This document shows positions 47,744 through 57,828 of a stretch of DNA of 64,000 nucleotides, one piece after another; position 1 is the stretch's first letter; each line of letters opens with the position of its first letter. The position numbers and the translations under genes were made by a program. The notes below the pieces were generated by a model. That model did not search any database. It had not been told where the DNA came from and saw only the letters and a program-made list of their open reading frames with translations. Source of the stretch: Blattamonas nauphoetae (Eukaryota; Preaxostyla; Oxymonadida); assembly GCA_033064195.1 (NCBI GenBank), contig JARBJD010000167.1, positions 1 to 64,000 of the forward strand, written 5' to 3'.

Positions 47744-49523
47744 GGGCCGACTATATCTCATCAAGCATTCCATCTATATCTCATCAAGTTTTGATCAAGG
47801 GTTTACTCTTTCCCTTAATAGTCTTTTTTCACCGACTGACTCTCCTGTTTTTCAGACTCAACACATCATTCTTATCTTCGTCTCACTGTAATTCTCTCTA
47901 TTTTCAACATTTTTGGTGGAATAAAACTACTTCTGTTGTTTCAAACAAACTGTGTTGATCGAACCATTGATTGTTTCTTTCCTTCTTCGAGAATCAGGAA
48001 CTGTGGTCTCATCTTCGTTATCTCGAAGTTTATGGACTAGTTCTATGTGCAACATCTCGATACAGATGTGAAATGACGCGTGTTTATACCGTCTACAATA
48101 GACGCTGGCGACTTCATGCTTTCAGAGCCTGACTGTCTTGAAGGAGTGGTTGTCACAAAGCCCAGCGATCGTCGTCCGAAGACACCCACAAGCAGCACTC
48201 TCCAGTTGGAGACCGTCGCAAAGAACGTCTTCGCCGACCATCCGAACATGAAGCTGTATCGAGTCCTGATCGCTCTCCACACAACCTTTAATCTCCCCCC
48301 TGGCGAATATACGCTTGTTTGCCAGCTGCTTGGTTCAATTGTGGCTGTCCTTTTCCGCGCTGAGTCGATGGAACAGTCGCTGCTGCTGCCAGACTCGGAG
48401 GAGACGATCTCGATTGGGAAGATCGACAAACTGCATCTGCACACCATGTATGCCGACGAGGCGATGATGAAGGAGTTCTTGACAGAGGCGCAAAGGGTCT
48501 GGTCTTTCTTCGTATTCATTTTCTGGTTGTCTATCACTCTCTCCAAAGACCGTCCGAAGTGTCTGTCTGACAGGCGTTCATCAATTCCGCAACACTCTTT
48601 GTCAAGCTCTCCCGACACGTGCCATGCACGACCAGATGGCCGACGTTCCACTCACCCCCACTCGTCCTCGCACTGTCGCCACAAACGTCAGAGGCACTCC
48701 ACAATGCAACACACGAGCTGGCTCGTCGATGTCGATTCGATCCAAAACAGCGATGAGAAACAAACGAGGAACAAGATCGGCGACGACCCTATCTCGCAAC
48801 TCAAAATGACAGTTGTCTTCACCCCATCCTCGTTCTCGCTCCCACCGAAGAAGTTGGATGAGGTTCCGATGTGGCACTGCACTTCTGTGCTGATCACCCA
48901 TCTCTCGTTCTTCACATGCAAGCCACTGCCCGAAGACTGGATTCTGCTGCTTCCGCAGAACAAGGCGTCGCAGGACAGAGAATTGCGGATATTTTAACGG
49001 ACGGGACAAGATTGGACGGAGCGATCGGGGATGTACGACGAGGATGACGACACACACACAGATTCAGCCTACATCGAAGTCGAAACAGAGTGGACAGATG
49101 AGTTGCTAGGAGGTTTTTGATCATTTGAAGGAGAAAGACGAGATAGAGAGGAAAGAGATTGGAGAAGGAGCCTGAAGAGTGTCTTGTTCTATTTGACCAA
49201 TAATTTTTAACTTTTTTACGAAAATTGTTTCAATCCCGCAAAAACAACCGATAGGAGACCAGCTGTCACGATGTCTTATGTTCAGAATGAAACAATCAAT
49301 GGCTCGATCAACACAGTTTGTAAGAAACAACAGAAGGGGCTATATTCCACCAAAAATGTTGAAAATAGAGAGAATTACAGTGAGATGAAGAGAAGAATGA
49401 TGTGTTGAGTCTGAAAAACAGGAGAGTCAGTCGATGAAAAAAGACTATTAAGGGAAAGAGTAAACCCTTGATCAAACCTTGATGAGATATAGATGGAATG
49501 CTTGATGAGATATAGTCGGCCCC
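47744..49523. mobile_element. Mutator-like element (MULE-1), 1780 bp, 9-bp target duplication
   Basis: Flanked by the perfect 9-bp repeat CAAATCGGA (47735-47743 and 49524-49532). Terminal inverted repeats of about 230 bp (47744-47972 and 49295-49523) start GGGGCCGACTATATCTC and differ at about 15 positions. Long TIRs with a 9-bp duplication are diagnostic of Mutator-like elements. No transposase inside; instead it holds a plus-strand, intron-bearing host-like gene (48116-48809 and beyond). It therefore resembles a Pack-MULE. The host gene is the Kelch relic. Confidence 0.85.
48116..48809 (+). CDS. Host-like gene carried by MULE-1 (unrecognised)
   Basis: ATG 48116 (MLSEPDCLEGVVVTKPSDR), a well-formed exon through LQLETVAKNVFADHPNMKLY, LHTTFNLPPGEYTLVCQLLG and SIGKIDKLHLHTMYADEAMM, a 52-nt GT-AG intron at 48497-48548, then TVRSVCLTGVHQFRNTLCQA to SATTLSRNSK with stop at 48809: 213 residues. 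The frame without splicing stays open to 48997 and ends CKPLPEDWILLLPQNKASQD, which also looks protein-like and may be a later exon. The open frame above the ATG (TIDAGDF) suggests missing 5' exons. Helical, cytosolic in character; family unknown. Probably a captured fragment, possibly still transcribed. Confidence 0.45.
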
Positions 49524-50150
49524 CAAATCGGAACATTTGGATTCAACGAGTGACAACACCCAAAGTTCGTTCCAAACTGACTCATCCCAAAACCATCCTC
49601 CAAACACATGCAGCTGCTGATCAACCAGAATCATCGCTGCTCTCTTCACTCCAGCCAGCATCTCTTCACCCTCACCCAGCCAAACAAGCTCTGTCTATCC
49701 GTTTCGTTCCATTCAGAGCTGCCACAGGTCATTCAGCATGTCTTCTTCCCCATTCCAGTCCATCCCGTGTCCATCAAACACGAACAGACTCTCAGCGTGC
49801 TCCCAGAGTGACGTGTCTTCGATCCCTTTTGTTGCTTCAACACCAGTGTCTGTGTCCTGTTCCACGAGTCGTTTGTCGGGACAATGGAATCGACGCCGTT
49901 CAAGAGCAGTCGTCGTCGCTCCTTCCGACGAACACTCACAATCAGCAAAATGTGGAGACCCTGCGGTGGGTCACGCGGGGCATGGCAACATCGTCGATGA
50001 AGTTGGAGACGAGAGTGGATGTTGGGTGGGCATCGAGGGAGATCTTGATCAGGTGGCAAGCAACAGTCCCGCTGTCCACTCTGCCGCAGAGATCGAACGT
50101 GAGCCGTGGTGAGAGGCGGAATCGCAGCAGAATATCGAGTCAAGGGCGAC

Positions 50151-50522
50151 AAGGGCGAGTCGCAAGGGAGGGCGTGTTTGTCGCGTGTCCTTCAGTGGAA
50201 AATAATAACAACGAGTGCTCGGACAGCATCTCGTCGTGATCGATGCATTCGCCCTTTCAATCGCCACACGATGCCCACACAAATCATAATGTTGCATCCA
50301 ACCAAGAAAAAGAGGATTTGGAGTGTTTCGGTGTGGCGGAGATTGTGGGAGAGAGTTGTCGATCAACTGGAGAATGCTTCGTGGTTAATCACTTCAGAAT
50401 CAAGAGAGCGAGAGAGTGGTGTTGAAACCGTTGGAGAAATGAGGAAAAGGGGTGGGAGACGGTTGAGTGTGGAGAGCGAAGGGTGTTGTGTGGTTCGAAT
50501 CTTCGCTGGTTTTTGGTGGATT
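50151..50522. other. Spacer block duplicated at 36601-37004
   Basis: Same sequence order as 36601-37004 (GGCGACAAGGGCGAGTCGC, CGCCACACGATGCCCACACA, then the inverted family 3' flank TCTTCGCTGGTTTTTG). No gene. Confidence 0.6.
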
Positions 50523-51107
50523 CTACTGTCGCAGTGGTAAGTTCATGCCCAGCAGGTTGCTCCAATGAATCGAGTATGCAACAATAAATTGGCTGATGGA
50601 CTGGCTTTTGTCGTTTCGCAGCCTTTCCTCAATCACATCTTCGATGCCCTCCATTCTCAACATTCGGTGCACTGTCTTCCACATCTGTCTCGCTTCTCCC
50701 CATGTTTTGTTCCATCCCCGCTGTAAATCATTCATATTGAACAGAAAATACCAGAGTGTGCGATTATTTTCGAAGAATGTGAGACAGCTTGGGATTGTGA
50801 GAGCGACGTGCATGTTCAGGACCAAATCCATTGTCGGTTGATAATAAGGAGATATTTGGAGGAATCGGGTGAGGATTACCAGGAAAAGCATTGATAGCTC
50901 GCTATCGACGATCGAATATCGGTTCACGCACAAATGGTGAATATACTTCGCCGAAGGAACAACACCTTGCTGTAAAATTGTCTCATGAACAGCTTGTTGT
51001 TCGGCGTCATCTTCAATTTCGAGTACTGCGAGACTAAGTGGAGTTATGAGACAGAGAGATTTGGTGATGGTAAAAAGGAGAGAAGAGTGGATATCAGTCA
51101 TGGACAA
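50523..51107 (-). pseudogene. 357-aa family member 13, N-terminal half missing
   Basis: Family homology starts at about MTDIHSSLLFTITKSLCLIT (51101) and continues intact through QQAVHETILQQGVVPSAKYI, YQPTMDLVLNMHVALTIPS, MWKTVHRMLRMEGIEDVIEE to GMNLPLRQ and TAG. The first 165 or so codons, the start and the box are gone. The sequence beyond 51108 is unrelated and leads to a Tc1-type transposase gene. Confidence 0.75.
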
Positions 51108-51274
51108 AAGTTGTCGGCAGATTCCGATCTCTGGACTTGGTCCGACTCATTCGTTCTCCATATCATCATTGTATTCATTGATGCTTCCTCTCACATTTCA
51201 CAAATTCTTTTGCTTCTATTGAAGAGATGAAGTGAAAAAATGAAAAATGGGCAAAACTTTCCGAGAGAAGTTGT

Positions 51275-52141
51275 TCAGTATTTCGTCGCTCCCCCTCCGG
51301 CTGTCATCGCTGCTTGCATACGGTCAGGTAACGATGATACTAGAGCGTGTGTATAGTCGGATCCGAGATTCTCCCATTCCTCGATGGTGATCTTGAACAA
51401 ATCATCTTTTGAGAGAGGGCACCGTTCCGCCACGAGCCGTTTGAGTACTGAGAACATATTCTCGATTGGTGAGAAATCGGGAGAGTTTGGGGGCCATTGC
51501 AACTCTTGAATCCCCTTCTCTTCTAGAAATCTCTGGATTCTTTCGGTTTTGTGACTTGGGTGATTGTCTTGTTGGAACAGAAAATCGCTTCCATACAATC
51601 GAGTTCCGTCTGCTATCAGATGTTGTTGGAGAATCTTTAAATATGAGTCACTGGTCAACGATTCCTCGATAATGTGTAGTGATCCCGGCCCCGCAGCGGA
51701 CATGCTGCACCAAAACTTCATGGTCGTCGCCACCTTGATTGTTGGTTGAGTCTTCCCATCGGTCCACTCCTCGCCAATTCGCCTCCAGATCCACTGCTGG
51801 CCATGGTTCGAACCGCATTGTACAGAAGACTCGTCTGAGAAGAGCACCCTGCTCCAGTCATCGAATGTCCAGTCAATGTGAGCATTTACAAAGTCCAGCC
51901 TTTTTTGAACGTGGGATCTGGTCAGTGCCGGAGTCTTTCTTTGGACTCTGTGATACAAGCCCCATTCTGCAGCGCGTCGTCGGATGGTACGGTCCGAGAC
52001 CATCATGGAACCACCACCGGAGATATGCTGGGCAAGGTCGTCAGTCTGCATTGACGCATCTTTCAGGATTGTTCTGTGAAGAAGACGATCTTGTTTTTCT
52101 GTTGTTGCTCTTGGACGGTAGCGTCTAGAGGCAGACCCCAT
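51275..52141 (-). CDS. Tc1/mariner-type transposase (DD34E)
   Basis: 288 residues from ATG 52141. Residues 1-75 hold one helix-turn-helix (DRTIRRRAAEWGLYHRVQRK). Catalytic motifs: FSDESSVQ (first D), FLFQQDNHPSHKTERI (second D), and SPDFSPIENMFSVLK (E, with 34 residues between it and the second D, as in Tc1). The C-terminus GGGATKY is typical of Tc1 proteins. Tc1 transposases are about 340 residues with two N-terminal HTHs, so about 50 residues (first HTH) seem to be missing or to lie before this ATG in the repeat-like 52142-52250. No stop or frameshift within. Element ends (TIR with TA) were not found in the flanks. It cuts and pastes DNA at TA sites; activity is unlikely without the first HTH. 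Confidence 0.85.
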   Translation of the reverse strand: MGSASRRYRPRATTEKQDRLLHRTILKDASMQTDDLAQHISGGGSMMVSDRTIRRRAAEWGLYHRVQRKTPALTRSHVQKRLDFVNAHIDWTFDDWSRVLFSDESSVQCGSNHGQQWIWRRIGEEWTDGKTQPTIKVATTMKFWCSMSAAGPGSLHIIEESLTSDSYLKILQQHLIADGTRLYGSDFLFQQDNHPSHKTERIQRFLEEKGIQELQWPPNSPDFSPIENMFSVLKRLVAERCPLSKDDLFKITIEEWENLGSDYTHALVSSLPDRMQAAMTAGGGATKY

Positions 52142-52250
52142 TTTAGCTAGAGGCAGACCCCCGATTGCTAGACACAGACCCCCTTTGACTAGGCGCAGAC
52201 CCCAGATTGCTAGAGGCAGACCCCATTCTAGCTTGGTGCAGACCCCTCCT
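52128..52250. repeat. Short degenerate repeat, five copies of AGGCAGACCCC
   Basis: Five units of about 22-27 bp with the core CTAG-(A/G)G(G/C)-CAGACCCC, for example GCTAGAGGCAGACCCC and GACTAGGCGCAGACCCC. It begins within the first codons of the transposase and ends at TGGTGCAGACCCC. Could be a subterminal transposase-binding array or an unrelated minisatellite. Confidence 0.6.
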
Positions 52251-52382
52251 GTTTTCCGTTATTATTCACCATTTTTTCACAATTTTAAACGTATTTTGAC
52301 AAAAAATCACTTCTTACGCCGTTTTCTCATGGTGTTTTCCAAAAAGATGCTAATTCACCGAAGTCTTCATCAAAACACAAAT

Positions 52383-53247
52383 TCATGGGTTGATCAATCC
52401 ATTTTGAACAACACATCTCAGCCACAGAAGCAACGGACGACAACGCATGAGCCAATGACGCACAGGGGAGTTCCTCCAGTCCACAATCCGAGTGGTCCCA
52501 GAATCCAGTCGACATTCAATTGGGTTTCCAGCAACGTGAGGATGGAACTCGTACAGCAGCGAAGATGGGTTGGACTTCGATGCTGGGAGAGACGCATCAA
52601 ACACCAAAACTTCACCCATTGTGTTCGACAGATTGAACATCCCATCCCAATCGGTCGATGAGAACGATCCTCCATTCAGTTTCGACAAAAGAATCGCACT
52701 CCCGACACCCGAGCTCGAACAATCTGACAAAACTGTGTTCAACACTGAAACACGAGCTGTGTTGCTCGCATCAGCACGCAGAACACTTCCATGACTTTCC
52801 AACACAACAATCGACGAGAAGCGGCAATTCGACATCGAAACTGAACAGCTCGTCGAAATCAGAGCAACAGACGAGAGAGACGCTGACGAGACATTCGTCG
52901 ATTCCAGTGTCACTTGGTGAGCTGAACCACAAATCAGTTGGAACGAGAAAGGAGAGAACAGGAAAGAGAGGACAAATAAGATACAACACAGAGAGTCGAG
53001 TTCAGAAGCGCACAGTCTTCCTGAAACAGGACAGTTCTGAGATTCCTGATCAGTGTCTTTCCGATCGAGTTGAGTGTCTTGTCTTGCGATTGCTCGTGGG
53101 TCTTCCCGACTGTGGACATTGAAACTGGAGTGTTGGCACCAGAGGGCGACGAGAAGTGACTTTTATGTTTCGATGATGTGTCCAGATTTCATTGCAGTCG
53201 TGCACAATCCGAAACGACAAGTGCTCCAAAATGTTGCAGATAGCCAT
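52383..53247 (-). pseudogene. Beta-helix repeat gene relic
   Basis: Minus-strand strands typical of the beta-helix family: TLESTNVSSASLSSVALIST, SMSNCRFSSIVVLESHGSVL, VSVLNTVLSDCSSSGVGSAI (52913-52700). Upstream pieces in other frames include MAICNILEHLSFRIVHDCNE (about 53247) and MSTVGKTHEQSQDKTLNSIG (about 53119). Frame changes and loss of both ends show decay. Confidence 0.45.
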
Positions 53248-53286
53248 CTGCCTGGTGTTTTGTAGACTTTGGGATTATTGGATTCG

Positions 53287-54315
53287 TCAGGAACTTGAGT
53301 TGCTTGATGAACGACTTAGCGTTTCGGATTGATTGGCCTTCGTCTGTGTCTTTCGTTCTTCTTTCTTCGTCGCCAGTTTCTCCTCTTTCAGCGATTCGGG
53401 CTTCTCCTTTTTCGTTTCTTCAGTCTTTGGTGTTTCAGTCGCTTGAGCATTTGCCCGTGGAGGTGGGGATGAACAACTTTGCCAGCATCGGGAGCAAATG
53501 GGTTGATGACCAATTTTGATGCGAAGGGAGAAGCGAAAGATGTGGTTGTGTTTGGTCTGCACACCCCTCGGAGATCTCGGAGATGGACCTGAGACCCGTG
53601 TTGACTGCTGCAACAACAGACATGTTGAGTCGGATCGATTGTCGGAGGGGTGACAGCGAGATGGAAGAGAACCCGAGCTTGTGCATCTCGGAGTCCAATA
53701 AGTCGAAGAGGATCCGCTGAATCAGCTGGAGAAATTTGTGGGGCTTCCATTTCTCCTTCGAGAACATGTTCAGTCGCAACGCCAACATAGACTCGGCGAT
53801 GGAGTGTCTCTCTTTGCGAGGGAGAGTGGCGGGAAGGAAAGAGAGGTTGGACTGTGACTGCTTCGTCTTGTCACAGGCTGACGACCGTTGAGCAGCGAGG
53901 GAGACGATGTTGCAGAGGAGCATGGCGATGAAACGGGAGGAGGCGGCAGAGGGATTCGTACAGAACGTTTGGAATGAGCGAGTGGTTGTGGGAGGAGACG
54001 AGGGAGAGGAGAGTGGGTGATTTCGTGTCTTTGCCTTCTTCTGGCGAGATGACATCAAGTTGTGGGGAGGTGAAAGGAGTGTCGAGAGAGCGGAGGTGGA
54101 CGAGGAGCGACTTGTGGATGAGCGTTTTGACTGTTGAGAGTAGCAGCCCTTCCACCGCTCATGACGGGATTGGCGAAGAAGTGGTCGATGTATTGGCGAA
54201 GGACAGGAGCAAGTTCGGAGTTGTTGGTGAACGACGGCGAGGTTGCGATTTGGAGGGACTGATCTTCCGGTCGGGGAAACCTTCCTCGTGTCGCTCGATG
54301 GTTGCGAAAAACCAA
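53287..54315 (-). pseudogene. Unrecognised intron-bearing gene, probably decayed
   Basis: Pieces on the minus strand: SFTNNSELAPVLRQYIDHFF and ANPVMS, a 25-nt GT-AG intron (GTGGAAGGGCTGCTACTCTC to CAACAG), KTLIHKSLLVHLRSLDTPF to NVLYESLCRLL, then after a frame change RFIAMLLCNIVSLAAQRSS, AESMLALRLNMFSKEKWKPH, LIQRILFDLLDSEMHKLGFS. A K/E/T-rich end TPKTEETKKEKPESLKEEK stops at 53287. The helical, HEAT-like character is clear, the family is not. The frame change near 53935 has no obvious intron, so the gene may be dead. Its 5' end abuts the truncated receptor gene on the opposite strand. Confidence 0.4.
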
Positions 54316-55624
54316 TCGAAATAGAATTCAATTCGAGAACTCATGGTTCGTCATCAGAAGAGGCGATTGGGTGGCCAGACACGGTCAAATTTGACACGTC
54401 GTATCCAGTCGTCTCTGTGGTGAGGAAAAGCTCCCCGATCTTTTCCATCCCCTGCACTGGTCTGGTTCTCTCAACAGGATCACAACCAGATCCTCTCACT
54501 GTGTTTGCCAACGACTCTTCGCATCAGAATCCCAAGCTGTGTGGAAATTCAGCTCGTCCTTGCTCGTCGGTGGATGTTGCGTGGATGATCGTCAATGCAT
54601 ACTCAGTCCAAACAATCGTCCTCAAAATTGTGACGAAAGTCTCTCTCTCCTCGTCGATCGTCATCGAAAGTGGGCAGGTTGCCTCGTTTGAGAAGCACGC
54701 TGTTCCTCCCACACTCGTCATTCCGTCAACAGCTTCGCATGATGACTCACCTGGTCTCGTTTCTGTTGCTGGCACGCTTACCATCGACAAAGTTAGTATT
54801 GTTGTCCAAACAGACGATCTCTCATTCGTTCTCTTTGACGTGAATGGTGGAGAGTTGGTGCTGGATTCAGTTCACATTTCTGGTGTTCCATCCTCATCTG
54901 ATCTTGTGGATGATGCGGATGAACTGTGTTCGTGGGAGACAGGGCTGATCAAGTTGCACGATGCCACGATGAGCACTCATTCGTGTGAATTCTCGTCGAT
55001 TGGGATGGGTGAGATTTGGATGGAGTCGAGCAATCTTTCACTGAAGTCGACGCAGATTCTGAGCAATGGACCACGATTCACGCGCTTCCCTTCGGCTCAG
55101 CAAGATGTGATGTGCAAATCGGGAAACATCACGATTCTTCCTTCTGCTTCCGACATGATCGAAGATCATTGGATCTCGTCGTTGATGGAATGTTCGGTAT
55201 TGTTGAATGGAAGTGAACTGAAATCGCCGCATTTTGTTGCTTCGCTGGACGTGAAGAACAGCACAAGCACGCAGTCGAAACAGAAAGACTCGTTCTCCGT
55301 TGTGCTTGTTGGATCGAAGCTGATTCCGTGTGGTCTTTCATTGGAAGTGTCCGAATCGTCATCGTCCCAATCGTCGAAAGCGAACAAGCCTGCTTCGATT
55401 GCTCTCTCGTTGTCGTCTGTGGAATCGTGGAATGAGACTCACATCGCTCTTTCCGTCGCCTCCTCCTCTCTGTCGTCGCTCTCGTCGGATGCGAAATGGG
55501 ATGCGTGCCTGGTCTACGGACACGACCTCCGAACCTCCTCGTTCACGTTCCTTCCGAGTCTTCGAGATCGAAAAGCTCTCACGCTTCAGAAAACGCTTCC
55601 GTGGCTGATTCCTGTGATTGTCTG

Positions 55625-57828
55625 GGGGACGACTATAACGCATCCCCTCTTTTGTCTACAACGCATCCCCAACCCATTGTTTAGCTTTACGATGGGAGAT
55701 GCGTTTTCCAAATTGGGAAGTGAGAGTGATATAAATGAGAAGAGAAAACCAAATTTCGGTGATAAAAACTATTTCTGTGAGGAAAGATTCGTTCATGGTG
55801 AAAAGGCAGACAGATTTCCATAAATGGGTTTGATCACAATCCATTCCTCGTGGATACTCTTCATTCACATGTTTGAACTGCAGCAAGACTTCTATTGAAT
55901 GAGTTTTGATTCACCAAAACCATTTCTTTTTCGATTCGATCGTGTTTCTTTCACATCGAAACGATCGCGACTCTCCACCAATTATTAGATGTCTCCGACC
56001 AACTTCAAGTGCGCCTCTAGTACTGCAGCCATCCAAGATGTCCCGAACGATCTGAATCTTCTTTTGGATGATTCTGAGGTTTTTGCACTACAGAACCTCC
56101 CTGTTCAGCACAAATCTGCAGCCTAAACATTGTTCAGGAACAGCAGAATCGTCAATATCAGCATATTATCCTAATTCAAATCGACCTCAAAATCTCCATC
56201 TTTATTGTTCGCCAAGGGAGCAGTGCATGTCAAATTAACTTCAAGCTTGGAGTTGACCTTGATCTCTATCGACAATCCGACCAACGACTGCCGAAGCTCT
56301 AATGCGACACGCTCTGAATAGGGCTTGTGGAATACAGACTCCGCCCAAACCAAATTCCAGAGACAGACCAAGAGCTTCAATGAAACACGCAGAAGCATTC
56401 AAATATGTCCCCACAACGTATTCCGGTTTTGTGGAATAAGATGGGACACCAAAGAGTGTTGAGGAGGACAAGAGCCCGTCCGATTGGCCACGCAAGCCGC
56501 ATCTTACATTGAAATTTACAGCGATCGAAACACTCCATCGCGATTCCTCTCAGAAACAACAAGAAAGAAAGGAGATATCTATGAAAACAGGAGGAGGATA
56601 CAATACCGAAGATTCACCAGCCGACCTGCATCAATCATAAGGCGGGAAAGATCGTGTTGAACTCCCCAAGCTCGGTTATCGTCCATCTCAACTAAACCAA
56701 GAAATTTCCCCTCCTGCCACTCCAAATGTGAATACTCGCGGTGCTGGTGACACTATGGGGTCGACATGAGACAGCGTTTGGGACAGAACAGCAACATTCA
56801 TTTCGAAAGGATCTGTCTTCTCTCAACTCAAAGACTTCCCTGGTGCGAAGATTATTAAAGCCGATCCAAGTCTCCCAAACACTCACTGCCGTCTTAACGG
56901 ATGATACTCTCGTTCCCTCGCCTCTCCTAACATGTGTTCCATGTTCATCTCGCGTACAACCCAAGTCGTCGAAAAAGAACGCCACAGACAACTAGAACGA
57001 GATGAATAGCTGAAATTCCAGAAATTTGCAGAAGACAACGATAAAGACGATCTGGAGGACGCTAAAACGGATGAAGTAATTCAGAAGACAGGCCGACACG
57101 AAATCGACGCCGATAATTCTCGAAAGATCAACGAAACAATGATGACTCGATCGATGACGAAAGATGATCCTGTTATTAATGGGAGTACCGACAACGGTGA
57201 TGTATTCTATTCTCGCCCTGAACCGATCCCTGACACAGAACGAAAACGCATCTATCGTGAAGCTCTCCAACAACAAAAAGGTGAAACACGAACTCTGAGA
57301 AAGAAAGAAGAGGATGAGGAACTGGAATATGGAGCGAGAGCTCGTTTTGAAATTGAGGAGAAGAAAGGCAAGATGGGAAGGATCGCGAACTCAAAATGGA
57401 AAAACAGAACGAAGCAAACACACACTCAACCAGCAGATGATTCAGCTTCGATAAAAATGGGCGAAGAGAGAGAGAGAGCAGGCGGAAGAGTTGGAGAAAG
57501 ATAAGGAGATGAAACAGCGCCAACGCGCACTGCTCTTGACCTGATGTTCGTAATTCGTTCATTGATTATTGAACCTACTCAGTTGTCATACATGTATCCC
57601 CCGAAGTTTTTTCCTGTTTTCAAGAAAGTGACAAATGGGTTGATCGAAGTCAAAGATGATTCCAGTTCTTTGATCTTCCATCTTAAGCACTTTATTCACT
57701 CTCATTCGACCAAAATCTTACCAATTCCCACTTTTCAGCCTGTTCTAAAGAACAACTATCGTGTAAAGCTCGATTATGGGTTGGGGATGCGTTATAGTCA
57801 AAATGAGGGATGCGTTATAGTCGTCCCC
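55625..57828. mobile_element. Mutator-like element (MULE-2), 2204 bp, 9-bp target duplication
   Basis: Flanked by the perfect 9-bp repeat GATTGTCTG (55616-55624 and 57829-57837). Ends GGGGACGACTATAACGCATCC and its complement; a second copy of GACTATAACGCATCCC sits about 25 bp inside the right end, and a shortened one (CTACAACGCATCCCC) inside the left end. The termini resemble those of MULE-1 (GGGG, A or C, CGACTATA). Cutting it out restores a perfect membrane helix in the host gene. No transposase recognised; a K/E-rich plus-strand frame lies near the right end. Non-autonomous. Confidence 0.85.
57139..57504 (+). CDS. Charged coiled-coil frame inside MULE-2
   Basis: 121 codons from ATG 57139 (MMTRSMTKDDPVINGS). 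Contains ERKRIYREALQQQKGETRT and RARFEIEEKKGKMGRIANSK. The frame is open upstream (KFQKFAEDNDKDDLEDAK) to a TAG at about 57007, above which it continues as EKERHRQLERDE, so a longer coiled-coil protein was probably broken once. Likely a captured host fragment. No function assigned. Confidence 0.35.
   Translation: MMTRSMTKDDPVINGSTDNGDVFYSRPEPIPDTERKRIYREALQQQKGETRTLRKKEEDEELEYGARARFEIEEKKGKMGRIANSKWKNRTKQTHTQPADDSASIKMGEERERAGGRVGER

Larger units (their letters stand above)
47503..50150 (-). pseudogene. Kelch-repeat gene, copy 2, split by a MULE
   Basis: Right piece (minus strand, about 50150-49533): Kelch-like text around 49740-49790 (antisense to SSSPFQSIPCPSNTN), then VDQQLHVFGGWFWDESVWNE and LWVLSLVESKCSDLG down to the element. 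Left piece (47743-47503): SSSFRLSILESSLYTLSPEP, SIWTKTIEIDDEEHDLLLVC, DISETDESMLTVDRMIL. Copy 1 at 34960-35740 carries the same order. The 1.78-kb element at 47744-49523 lies exactly between the pieces with a 9-bp duplication. The right piece has further frame changes, so the gene was probably already decaying. Confidence 0.55.
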
